From Allobogoriella alba (GTDB taxonomy: Bacteria; Actinomycetota; Actinomycetes; Actinomycetales; Actinomycetaceae), in contig NZ_JBHTCQ010000001.1 in the NCBI RefSeq assembly GCF_042665525.1, positions 2,074,869-2,138,868 on the forward strand: DNA of 64,000 nucleotides. The letters are read 5' to 3'. Of the stretch, positions 15,571-23,188 are shown in pieces. The position numbers and the translations under genes were made by a program. Positions within the stretch are counted from its first letter, which is position 1. Each line of letters opens with the position of its first letter. The notes beneath the pieces are model-generated. The model had not been told where the DNA came from. It saw only the letters and a program-made list of their open reading frames with translations, and searched no databases.

Positions 15571-16263
15571 ATGGCGGGACGGAGCTACGGGCAGTACTGC
15601 GGAGTCGGCACGGCCCTCGAGCTGGTCGGTGAGCGATGGGCGCTCCTCATCGTTCGCGACCTGCTCGTCGGGCCGCGCCGCTACTCCGACCTCCAGCGTG
15701 GTCTGGAGAAGATCCCGACGAACATCCTCGCGGCGCGGCTCAAGGAGCTGCAGGCGAGCGGCGTGGTCCGCCGGGCACCGCTTCCGACGGCGCGGGCGGG
15801 CATCGTCTACGAGCTCACCGACTTCGGACGCGGGCTGGAGGACGTCGTCCTGGCCCTGGGGCGCTGGGGGTTCAAGGCGATGGGAGAGCCGACCCAGGAC
15901 GACGTGGTCACACCCGACTCGATGACGATGGCGCTGCGCACGGCGTTCGTCCCCGGGGTGGCGGCCGAGCTGCCGGACGCGGTGTACGAGGTGCACGTGG
16001 GCGACGTCGTCCTGACGGCGAGCGTGCAGGGCGAGGAGCTGACCGTGACGCCGGGGTCCGCGGCCCGGGCCGACCTGGTCATCGTGACCGGGCCGGGGCT
16101 GCGTCAGGTCATCTCGGGCGAGCTGACGCCGACCGAGGCGATCGACGCCGAGGTCGTGACCGTGACGGCCGGCGACGCGCGGCTCCTGGAGCGTTTCGCC
16201 GCCACGTTCCATCTGGATCCTGGTCCCGTGCCGGCCCGCCGCGAGGACCTCGCCGCCTCCTGA
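15571..16263 (+). CDS. HxlR-family transcriptional regulator with a C-terminal SCP2-like domain
   Basis: This 230-residue protein starts with the HxlR winged-helix domain: YCGVGTALELVGERWALLIV, RDLLVGPRRYSDLQRGLEKI and PTNILAARLKELQASGVV, then the wing ending in YELTDFGRGLEDVVLALGRW. HxlR proteins are short, and this one carries an extra C-terminal half (about 120-230) with alternating strands such as YEVHVGDVVLTASVQG and LVIVTGPGLRQVISGELTPT. That half resembles an SCP2 sterol-carrier fold and could bind a hydrophobic ligand. The gene follows the VOC gene by 8 nt and probably autoregulates through the upstream palindrome. Confidence 0.87.
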   Translation: MAGRSYGQYCGVGTALELVGERWALLIVRDLLVGPRRYSDLQRGLEKIPTNILAARLKELQASGVVRRAPLPTARAGIVYELTDFGRGLEDVVLALGRWGFKAMGEPTQDDVVTPDSMTMALRTAFVPGVAAELPDAVYEVHVGDVVLTASVQGEELTVTPGSAARADLVIVTGPGLRQVISGELTPTEAIDAEVVTVTAGDARLLERFAATFHLDPGPVPARREDLAAS

Positions 16264-16327
16264 GACTGCGGGGATCCTGAGGCTCCTCGCCGGTACGGTC
16301 GTGCCGGAGCCGGAGACAGGAGGAGAC

Positions 16328-16762
16328 ATGGCGGCCGGGCTCGAGCTGGTTGATCTCGCGGCGGGTGACCCGCGATGGGTGCAGGCGCTGCCGGTGCTGC
16401 AAGAGCTGCGGCCCCACCTGACGGCGGAGCTGCTCGAGCAGGTCCTGGCTGCGGGAGGCCCTCAGGGGTTGCGGTTCCTCGCCGCGTTCGACGGCGACGC
16501 ATGCCTCGGCCTGGCCGGCTGGCGCGTCATGGATACCACCAGCGTCATCCGGAAGCTCTACGTCGACGACCTCGTCACGACGGATCGACGCCGATCCGCC
16601 GGCGTCGGGGCGGCGCTGCTGCACGAGCTCGAGTCACGCGCCCGCGCGGCCGGCTGCTCCGCCGTCGAGCTCGACTCCGGCGTCCAGCGGCACGGCGCCC
16701 ACCGGTTCTACCTGCGGGAGCGGTATCGCATCTCCTCGCACCACTTCGCGAAGTCGCTCTGA
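16328..16762 (+). CDS. GNAT-family N-acetyltransferase
   Basis: A 144-residue GNAT protein. The acetyl-CoA site is represented by KLYVDDLVTTDRRRSAGVGAALL, followed by the helix HELESRARAAGCSAVELDSG and the family C-terminus VQRHGAHRFYLRERYRISSHHFA. The late HRFYLRERY pattern is typical of small-molecule or resistance-type GNATs; substrate unknown. ATG 16328 is chosen over GTG 16301 because AGGAGG lies 5 nt upstream of it. It is convergent with recQ and shares a hairpin terminator with it. Confidence 0.87.
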   Translation: MAAGLELVDLAAGDPRWVQALPVLQELRPHLTAELLEQVLAAGGPQGLRFLAAFDGDACLGLAGWRVMDTTSVIRKLYVDDLVTTDRRRSAGVGAALLHELESRARAAGCSAVELDSGVQRHGAHRFYLRERYRISSHHFAKSL

Positions 16763-16764
16763 GG

Positions 16765-16784
16765 TCCGCGGGGCACGCCGCGGA
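16765..16784. terminator. Bidirectional hairpin between convergent GNAT and recQ genes
   Basis: TCCGCGG (16765-16771) pairs perfectly with CCGCGGA (16778-16784) around a 6-nt loop. It lies 3 nt after the GNAT stop and 6 nt beyond the recQ stop, so it could serve both transcripts. Confidence 0.6.
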
Positions 16785-16790
16785 GCGTGG

Positions 16791-18989
16791 TCAGCGCTGG
16801 GCGAGGACGAACGGGTGGACCCGTGCGGCACCGGCGAGGCGCAGCGCGCGGGCGGCGACGGCGAGCGTCCAGCCTGAGTCGGTGAAGTCGTCCACGAGGA
16901 CGACCGCGCGTCCCGGGAGACCGGCGAGTGCGGCGTCGGACAGCTCCAGGCCGAGCCGCCGGTGCACGGCGGCGAGTCGCTGGGCCGAGTTCACGTCGTG
17001 ACGGCCGGGTGGCCGGTCCGGGTCCGGGGCCACGGCGCCGACGAGCGGCGCCTGGAGGATGTGCGCCAACCCGCGTGCGAGGTGCTCGACGAGCTGCGGC
17101 CGCGTCGCGGACGCGACCATGACCACCCCGTCGACCGGAGCTGTGTTGTCGGTGCCGGCCGCGAGGTCACCGGACCACTCCCGGAGCACCTGCTCGACGG
17201 GCCGGCGCAGCACCACGGGCAGCTCGCCGTCCGTGCCGCCTGCGGCGAACAGCTCTCGGAGCGGGACGGACCAGCCGAGCCCGTCCAGGCGGGCGACGGC
17301 GCGGCCCGGCTCGGCGCGCTCCTCCTCGGGGATCTTGCCGCGCAGGTCCAGGCCGACCGCGTCCAGCCCGGTCGGCCACTGCCGCCGCGGCGTGATCTCC
17401 ACGCCGGGTCGGTCCAGGGCCTGGCGCACCGTACTCACGGTGGAGTCGTCCACGGCCTGCTCGAGATCCGTCCCGCCGCACAGGTCGCAGCGGCCGCACC
17501 GCCACCCGTCGTCGAGCTCGGGGTCGTCGAGCTGGGTGCGCAGGTACGCCATCCGGCAGCCGGACTCCTCGAGGGCGACGTAGCGCAGCATCGCCTGCTG
17601 CTCGGCGACCCGCGCCCGCGCCACCCGCTCGTACCGCTCCCGGTCGTAGCTCCACGGCTCGCCGGTCGCCTCCCACCCGCCGCGGACGCGGTGGACGGCA
17701 CCGTCCACGTCGAGGACCTTGAGCATCGTCTCGAGGCGGTTCCGCCGCAGGTCCACGTGGGTCTCGAGCTTCGCCGTCGACATCGTCCCGCCGTCGGCCA
17801 GTGCCGCGAGCGTCTCGCGCACCGACGGCTCGGGCGGGAAGCCGAGCGAGCCGAAGTAGGCCCAGATGTCCTCGTCCTCGGGGCCGGGGAGCAGCACGAC
17901 GTCCGCCCGGTCCACCCCGCGGCCGGCGCGGCCGACCTGCTGGTAGTAGGCGATGGGTGAGGACGGAGCGCCGAGATGCACCACGAAGGCCAGGTCCGGC
18001 TTGTCGAAGCCCATGCCCAGCGCGGACGTGGCAACGAGTGCCTTGACGCGGTTCTCCTTGAGGTCGGCCTCCAGTCGCTCGCGCTCGGCGGGATCCGTCT
18101 GGCCGGTGTAGGCCGCGACCTCGTGGCCGGCTCCGCGCAGCTGCTCGGCGACCGCCTCGGCCGCGGCGACGGTCAGGGTGTAGACGATGCCCGAGCCGTC
18201 CCAGCGGGGAAGCTGCTGGCCCAGCCACGCGACCCGGGTGGCCTGGTCCGCCAGGGGAAGGACCGCGAGGTGGAGCGAGGGCCGGTCGAGGGAGCCGCGC
18301 AGGACGAGCACACCGTCCGGGTTCGCGGTCCGCCCGACGCCAAGCTGCTCCGCGACGTCGGCGCTGACCCGTGTGTTGGCGGTCGCCGTCGTCGCCAGGA
18401 CGGGGATGCCCTCGGGCAGGTCGGCGAGCAGCGTCCGGATGCGGCGATAGTCGGGCCGGAAGTCATGGCCCCAGTCCGAGATGCAGTGCGCCTCGTCGAC
18501 CACGACCAGGCCGGCGCTCGCGGCGAGCCGGGGGAGCACCTCGTCCCGGAAGCCCGGGTTGTTGAGTCGCTCGGGGGAGCAGAGCAGCACGTCCACCTCG
18601 CCGGCGGCGATGGCGGCGTGCACCTCCTCCCACTCGGAGACGTTGGCCGAGTTGATCGTGACGGCGCGGATCCCGGCACGCGCGGCCGCCGCGATCTGGT
18701 CCCGCATGAGGGCCAGCAGCGGGCTGATGATGACCGTCGGGCCCGCCGGCGCGCGGCCGGCCGCACCGGAGCGAAGGAGCGCCGTCGCGACGAAGTAGAC
18801 CGCGGACTTCCCCCAGCCGGTGCGTTCGACGACGAGAGCCCGGCGCTGCCCGGCCACGAGCGCCTCGACGGCGGTCCACTGGTCGTCGCGCAGGCGCGCG
18901 TCGTCGTCGCCGACCAGGGCGCGCAGCGCCTCCTCGGCGCGGTCGCGGAGGGAGGCCTCGGTGCCGACGACGGTCAGGTCGCTGCTCAT
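16791..18989 (-). CDS. recQ: RecQ-family ATP-dependent DNA helicase fused to a phosphoribosyltransferase-like domain
   Basis: The 732-residue protein is a superfamily 2 helicase. Walker A is ERTGWGKSAVY (Trp where RecQ usually has Gly), motif II is VVVDEAHCISDWGHDFRPDY, and motif VI is YYQQVGRAGRG. The RecQ zinc cysteines are seen in CRMAYLRTQL and GWRCGRCDLCGG. After about residue 600 the protein does not continue as an HRDC domain. Instead it ends in a phosphoribosyltransferase-like segment with VVLVDDFTDSGWTLAVAARAL, which resembles a PRPP-binding loop. This fusion occurs in actinobacterial RecQ-like proteins. It probably unwinds DNA in repair; the role of the C-terminal domain is unknown. 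Confidence 0.92.
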   Translation of the reverse strand: MSSDLTVVGTEASLRDRAEEALRALVGDDDARLRDDQWTAVEALVAGQRRALVVERTGWGKSAVYFVATALLRSGAAGRAPAGPTVIISPLLALMRDQIAAAARAGIRAVTINSANVSEWEEVHAAIAAGEVDVLLCSPERLNNPGFRDEVLPRLAASAGLVVVDEAHCISDWGHDFRPDYRRIRTLLADLPEGIPVLATTATANTRVSADVAEQLGVGRTANPDGVLVLRGSLDRPSLHLAVLPLADQATRVAWLGQQLPRWDGSGIVYTLTVAAAEAVAEQLRGAGHEVAAYTGQTDPAERERLEADLKENRVKALVATSALGMGFDKPDLAFVVHLGAPSSPIAYYQQVGRAGRGVDRADVVLLPGPEDEDIWAYFGSLGFPPEPSVRETLAALADGGTMSTAKLETHVDLRRNRLETMLKVLDVDGAVHRVRGGWEATGEPWSYDRERYERVARARVAEQQAMLRYVALEESGCRMAYLRTQLDDPELDDGWRCGRCDLCGGTDLEQAVDDSTVSTVRQALDRPGVEITPRRQWPTGLDAVGLDLRGKIPEEERAEPGRAVARLDGLGWSVPLRELFAAGGTDGELPVVLRRPVEQVLREWSGDLAAGTDNTAPVDGVVMVASATRPQLVEHLARGLAHILQAPLVGAVAPDPDRPPGRHDVNSAQRLAAVHRRLGLELSDAALAGLPGRAVVLVDDFTDSGWTLAVAARALRLAGAARVHPFVLAQR

Positions 18990-19045
18990 TCCTCACACGC
19001 TCTCACGGGGGTGCGACGTGGGGCGGCGGTGATCCACAGGCGTGC

Positions 19046-19468
19046 TCAGGGGCGCAGATCGACGGAGTGCGCGGGCTGCATGCCGTGCGGGATCGCGTCG
19101 GACGGCACGACCTGCTTGCCGAACGGGAAGACCGTCACCGGGATCATCTTGAGGTTCGCGACCGCCAGCGGGATGCCGATGATGGTGATCGCCTGCGCCG
19201 CAGCGGTGACCACGTGCTCGATCGCCAGCCACACCCCGGCGACGACGAACCAGATGACGTTGGCGACGGCCGAGCCGGTACCGGCGGTCGGCCTGCGGAC
19301 GACGGTCCTGCCGAACGGCCAGAGCGCGTAGCCGGCCATGCGGAACGACGCGACGCCGAACGGGATCGTGATGATGAAGACGCACGCGAGGATCCCGAAG
19401 GCGATGTAGCCGAGTGCGAGCCAGAACCCGCCGAAGACGAGCCAGATGAGGTTCAGCAGAGCGCGCAC
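19046..19468 (-). CDS. yccF: YccF-family inner membrane protein
   Basis: This 140-residue membrane protein (YccF/DUF307) has two related halves. Each holds a helix (LLNLIWLVFGGFWLALGYIAF and VANVIWFVVAGVWLAIEHVV), followed by a segment (FIITIPFGVASFRMAGYALWPFG and ITIIGIPLAVANLKMIPVTVFPFG). The internal duplication is clear from repeated IP-FG and PFG motifs. No reaction is known for the family. The start is GTG at 19468. It lies on the minus strand downstream of the epoxide hydrolase gene with a 26-nt gap and may be in the same transcript. Confidence 0.88.
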   Translation of the reverse strand: MRALLNLIWLVFGGFWLALGYIAFGILACVFIITIPFGVASFRMAGYALWPFGRTVVRRPTAGTGSAVANVIWFVVAGVWLAIEHVVTAAAQAITIIGIPLAVANLKMIPVTVFPFGKQVVPSDAIPHGMQPAHSVDLRP

Positions 19469-19494
19469 AGTTCAAAGGGTCGCACAGTCGTGTC

Positions 19495-20676
19495 TCACCT
19501 GGTCGCCTCCAGCACGGCCGCGAGACCGTCTCGCAGGTCACGGACGAAGTACTCGGGAAGCTCCAGCGAGGGGAAGTGTCCGCCGCCGTCCGGCGTCGCC
19601 CATCGGACGATCTGGCGGAACCGCTCCTGCGCCCAGGGGCGCGGATACTTCTCGATGTCGCGGGGGTAGTTCGTGATCGCTGACGGGACGTCGACCCGGA
19701 GCCCGGGGTCGAGCACGTTGATGCCGCCGTGGCTCTCGTAGTAGATCCGCGCCGACGACGCCCCGGACCGGGTCAACCAGTACAGCGTCACGTTGTCGAG
19801 GATGCGGTCTCGGGAGATCGTCTCGAACGGACTGTCGTCGGTATCGGTCCACTCGGCGAACTTGTCGAGGATCCAGGCGAGGAGCCCGACCGGCGAGTCG
19901 ACGAGCGAGTAACCGATGGTCTGCGGTCCGGTCGCCTGCTGCTTCGCGTAGGCCGAGCGGTGCTGCCAGAAGTCGCGGGTCTGCTCGGTCCATGCACGCT
20001 CCGCCGCCGTCAGTCCGTCCGTGGTCAGTCCGGCCGGTGCCTGCGCGACCGTCGTGTGGATGCCGAGGACGTGCGCCGGGAACCTGCCGCCGAGGACCGT
20101 GGTGATGACCCCTCCCCAGTCACCGCCGTGGGCCAGGAACGTGGGGTATCCGAGCCGGCCCATCAGCTCGACCCACGCGGCGGCGATCCTCTCCACGCCC
20201 CACCCGGTGCTGGCAGGTTTGCCGCTGTAGGCGAATCCCGGGAGCGACGGGGCCACGACGTGGAACGCGGGTGCGTCGGCATCCTGCGGATCTGCCAGCT
20301 CGTCCACGATGTCGACGAACTCGGCGACGCTGCCGGGCCAGCCGTGCGTCAGGACCAGGGGAGTGGCGTCGGCACGTGCGGACCGCCGGTGCAGGAAGTG
20401 GATGTCCAGACCGTCGACCGTCGTGCGGAACTGGCCGACGGCGTTGAGGCGCGCCTCGAAGGCACGCCAGTCGTACTCGGTGCGCCAGTACGCCACGACG
20501 TCCACGAGGTCCGCGAGAGGGACCCCCTGGTCCCATCGGCCCGGGCCGGGCGGGGCGCCGGTGACCGTCTCGGCCTCGGGCAGCCGCGCGGCGGCCAGCC
20601 TGGCGCGGAGGTCGGCGAGGTCGGTCTCGGGCGCGTGGATGTCGAGGGGGTGCACGTCGCTGGTGGGACGGGGCAT
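19495..20676 (-). CDS. Epoxide hydrolase (alpha/beta hydrolase with EHN domain)
   Basis: The 393-residue enzyme has the N-terminal EHN domain of microsomal-type epoxide hydrolases (DLADLRARLAAARLPEAETV, VAYWRTEYDWRAFEARLNAV). The alpha/beta-hydrolase core follows with LVLTHGWPGSVAEFVDIV (oxyanion HGWPGS) and the nucleophile segment FLAHGGDWGGVITTVLG, where the Asp in GGDWGG is catalytic. Late residues include INVLDPGLRVDVP and the C-terminal His region GGHFPSLELPEYFVRDL. Substrates are unknown. ATG 20676 has AGGAG at proper spacing. It is divergent from the CGNR regulator gene and probably controlled by it. Confidence 0.9.
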   Translation of the reverse strand: MPRPTSDVHPLDIHAPETDLADLRARLAAARLPEAETVTGAPPGPGRWDQGVPLADLVDVVAYWRTEYDWRAFEARLNAVGQFRTTVDGLDIHFLHRRSARADATPLVLTHGWPGSVAEFVDIVDELADPQDADAPAFHVVAPSLPGFAYSGKPASTGWGVERIAAAWVELMGRLGYPTFLAHGGDWGGVITTVLGGRFPAHVLGIHTTVAQAPAGLTTDGLTAAERAWTEQTRDFWQHRSAYAKQQATGPQTIGYSLVDSPVGLLAWILDKFAEWTDTDDSPFETISRDRILDNVTLYWLTRSGASSARIYYESHGGINVLDPGLRVDVPSAITNYPRDIEKYPRPWAQERFRQIVRWATPDGGGHFPSLELPEYFVRDLRDGLAAVLEATR

Positions 20677-20714
20677 GGGGTCTCCTGGCTGGTTCGGGAG
20701 CGGCTGCGTGTTGC

Positions 20715-20733
20715 GAACCGGCTAAGACGGTTC
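20715..20733. promoter_or_regulatory. Probable CGNR operator, copy 1
   Basis: GAACCG (20715-20720) and CGGTTC (20728-20733) form a perfect inverted repeat around GCTAAGA. The core AACCGGCTAAG is repeated 42 nt downstream, next to the CGNR start. It lies on the epoxide hydrolase side of the divergent gap. Confidence 0.7.
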
Positions 20734-20756
20734 TAGCACGCAGTCGAGCAGCGGGC

Positions 20757-20773
20757 AACCGGCTAAGGTGGTT
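20757..20773. promoter_or_regulatory. Probable CGNR operator, copy 2, with embedded -10
   Basis: AACCGGCTAAGGTGGTT is a second copy of the AACC...GGTT element. It contains TAAGGT (20764-20769), which ends 6 nt before the ATG at 20776 and would serve as the -10 of a leaderless transcript. Protein bound here would block the promoter. Confidence 0.65.
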
Positions 20774-20775
20774 CC

Positions 20776-21351
20776 ATGCCTGACGGGTTCCCGGACTTTC
20801 GCCTCGGCAGTGTGCTGGCCACCAGCTTCACGGCGACGCTCACCGAGCGTCAGGGTGACTCGGTGGAGCGCATCCCGACGCCGCAGCGACTCGCCGACTG
20901 GCTGGCGGTCAACGGCCTGGCCGTGGGCTCCTGCACCGAGACTCAGCTCGAACGCGCACGGGAGCTCCGGGAGGCCATTCACGCGGCCGCGACGGCGGCC
21001 GCGGTCGACGAGGCCCTCCCGACGGAGGCTGTGGACGTGATCAACGACTGCAGCAGGCAGGGCCGGGCCGCGGCTGTCCTGACGCCTGATCGACGTCGTG
21101 CCTGGCGGCTCGGCCCAGCGTCCGGTGTGGAGGACGCGCTGAGCGTGATCGCCGCCGACGCGATCAGCATCATCGCGGGCGAGCGGGACGGGCGGCTGGC
21201 GTTGTGCGCCTCACCGACCTGTCAGGCGGCGTTCTTCGACACCAGCCAGAGTCGTACCCGCAAGTGGTGCGACATGAACACGTGCGGGAACCGTCAGAAG
21301 AAGGCGCGTTTCAAGGCGAACCGGCACAGGAACGCTGGATCGGCGGGGTGA
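20776..21351 (+). CDS. CGNR zinc-finger transcriptional regulator
   Basis: This 191-residue protein is of the CGNR/ABATE family. The N-terminal ABATE domain (about 1-130) is a predicted stress- or ligand-sensing module (RLADWLAVNGLAVGSCTETQ, ERARELREAIHAAATAAAV). The C-terminal zinc ribbon reads LCASPTCQAAFFDTSQSRTR then KWCDMNTCGNRQKKARF, with four Cys ligands and the CGNR box near 170. It most likely represses itself and the divergent epoxide hydrolase through the two AACCGGCTAAG elements in the 99-bp gap. No ribosome-binding site precedes the ATG, consistent with leaderless expression. Confidence 0.9.
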   Translation: MPDGFPDFRLGSVLATSFTATLTERQGDSVERIPTPQRLADWLAVNGLAVGSCTETQLERARELREAIHAAATAAAVDEALPTEAVDVINDCSRQGRAAAVLTPDRRRAWRLGPASGVEDALSVIAADAISIIAGERDGRLALCASPTCQAAFFDTSQSRTRKWCDMNTCGNRQKKARFKANRHRNAGSAG

Positions 21352-21586
21352 CCGTCGTTCGCCTGGGCATGGTGTAGGTCGAGCTGGATGCACTGCGGAC
21401 GCTCCTGCGCATGACTTCAGCGACCTAGGCGTGTCAGCGGCTCACCGGCAGCCTCGATGCGGGCCTCCGGTTCGGCGCCCCGGGAGTCTCGGGTCGGTGC
21501 CTGCCGCGTGCCACGTGTGTTCACAGGTGGGTGTTCTTGCCGCGGTCTCCACAGGTGGTGGAGCGGGGGTCGGCGATGTCAGGGTG
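21352..21586. other. Non-coding gap before the DUF222-HNH gene
   Basis: These 235 bp hold no supported gene. I see no convincing hairpin terminator for the CGNR gene. The only clear signal is the SOS-type box that begins at 21587. Confidence 0.5.
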
Positions 21587-21602
21587 TCGAACTAGTGTTT
21601 GA
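21587..21602 (+). promoter_or_regulatory. LexA/SOS-type box overlapping a leaderless -10
   Basis: TCGAACTAGTGTTTGA matches the actinobacterial LexA operator TCGAAC-N4-GTTCGA at 11 of the 12 defined positions (C to T in the right half). TAGTGT at 21593-21598 lies inside it and ends exactly 7 nt before the ATG at 21606, so LexA binding would cover the -10 of a leaderless promoter. Confidence 0.75.
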
Positions 21603-21605
21603 AGC

Positions 21606-23174
21606 ATGACGACGACGCTTCGCACCGGGACCGCCGCCGCGGCTGCTGTGCCTGTTGCGGGCGGGGGGTCGGTGGTGTGGGCGGAGGGGGTGCGGTCGTT
21701 CCGGGAGTCCCTGGCTAGGGGGCGGGTGCCGGGTGAGCCGGGGGATCTGGTGGGGCTGCTGGGGGAGTTGGAGGCGTTGAAGGGCGCGATCTGCGCGGTG
21801 CAGGCGGATGCGGCCCTGGGTCTGGAGGCGGCGCGGCGGGAGGAGGAACGCATCGCGGGGGTCCCGGCGCGGCGTCGGGGTCGGGGGGTGGCCGCGGAGG
21901 TCGCGTTGGCGCGGCGGGAGTCCCCGCATCGGGGACGGCAGTTGTTGGGGTTGGCGCGGGAGCTGGTCACGCAGCTGCCACATACCGCGGCCCGGCTGCG
22001 GGACGGGACGTTGAGCGAGTACAAGGCGGGGCTGCTGGTCAGGGAGACCGCAGCGTTGGGCCCGGCCCATCGGGGTCAGGTCGACGCGGCGGTGTGCGCG
22101 GAGGCGGGGAAGCTGGCCGGGGTGGGGACCCGTGAGCTGGTGGCCCGGGCGCGGCGGGCCGCGATCGAGCGGGATCCGCGGAGCATGGTCGAGCGTGCGG
22201 AGCGGGCGGTCGCGGAGCGGCGCGTGTCGCTGCGGCCGGCGCCGGCGCCGGAGGGGGCGGGGATGTGTTACCTGACCGCGTTGCTGCCCCTGGCCCAGGG
22301 GGTGGGCGCGTATGCGACCTTGACCCGGGACGCGCAGCGCCTGCGCGGTGGGGGTGACCCGCGTACCAAGGCCCAGCTCATGGCCGACCTGCTGACCACC
22401 CGCCTGACCGCCACCAGCGACCCGACGACGAACGACACGAACGCCACGACGGAGGCGGGCGTCCCGCCCGGTGCCGGCCCGGGTCCGGTGGTGCCGGGTC
22501 CGCCGGCGGTGCCGGTGGCGGTGAGTGTGATGCTCTCCGATGCGGCGTTGCTGGGTGGGGTGGATGAGGAGGCTGCGGTGCTGTCCGCCGAGGGGGTGGC
22601 CGGGCAGGTCATTCCTGCGCGGGTGGCCCGGGCGCTGGTCGGGCAGTCCTTGCGCGAGGGGGTCGGGGCATGGATCCGGCGCCTGTACGCGACCCCGGGC
22701 GGGGAGCTGGTCGCGATGACGTCCCGGCAGCGGTTCTTCCCGGCCGGGCTGGCCGAGTTCTTGACCCTGCGGGATCAGGGCACCTGCCGGATGCCGTACT
22801 GCGACGCCCCGATCCGGCACGCGGACCACGTGATCCCCGCCGCCGAGGACGGGCAGACCACCGCGACCGGTGGGCAGGGACTGTGCGAGGCGTGCAACCA
22901 CACCAAACAAGCCCCGGGCTGGCGACAAACCCCCAGCGCGAAGGAGTGGAACGACACGAACGCCACGGACGACACGGACGACACCGTGGGCGGCGGTGGC
23001 GGACGGCATACCGTCACGACCACCACCCCCACCGGGCACCGGTACACCTCCACCGCACCGCCACCAGGCCGCGTCGACACCGTGCCGCGAACGCCAGGCG
23101 GCGGAGCCCGACGACGGACGATCTCAGCCGGCCTCAGGTCCTCGACCAGCGGCTCGCCGGACGCGGTACCTTGA
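21606..23174 (+). CDS. DUF222 / 13E12-family HNH endonuclease
   Basis: This 522-residue protein belongs to the DUF222-HNH family (13E12 repeat proteins of mycobacteria), found in many divergent copies in actinobacterial genomes. The large helical DUF222 domain runs to about 350, and a Pro/Gly/Thr-rich linker interrupts it near 275-300. The C-terminal HNH motif is CRMPYCDAPIRHADHVIPAA followed by LCEACNHTKQAPGW. A Thr/Asp-rich tail follows, and the NDTNAT peptide occurs both in the linker and in the tail. Codon use is rich in G-ending codons, unlike the C-rich neighbours, which suggests transfer. The nuclease target is unknown. Expression is probably SOS-controlled. Confidence 0.9.
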   Translation: MTTTLRTGTAAAAAVPVAGGGSVVWAEGVRSFRESLARGRVPGEPGDLVGLLGELEALKGAICAVQADAALGLEAARREEERIAGVPARRRGRGVAAEVALARRESPHRGRQLLGLARELVTQLPHTAARLRDGTLSEYKAGLLVRETAALGPAHRGQVDAAVCAEAGKLAGVGTRELVARARRAAIERDPRSMVERAERAVAERRVSLRPAPAPEGAGMCYLTALLPLAQGVGAYATLTRDAQRLRGGGDPRTKAQLMADLLTTRLTATSDPTTNDTNATTEAGVPPGAGPGPVVPGPPAVPVAVSVMLSDAALLGGVDEEAAVLSAEGVAGQVIPARVARALVGQSLREGVGAWIRRLYATPGGELVAMTSRQRFFPAGLAEFLTLRDQGTCRMPYCDAPIRHADHVIPAAEDGQTTATGGQGLCEACNHTKQAPGWRQTPSAKEWNDTNATDDTDDTVGGGGGRHTVTTTTPTGHRYTSTAPPPGRVDTVPRTPGGGARRRTISAGLRSSTSGSPDAVP

Positions 23175-23188
23175 CGTCGAGAGATCTC

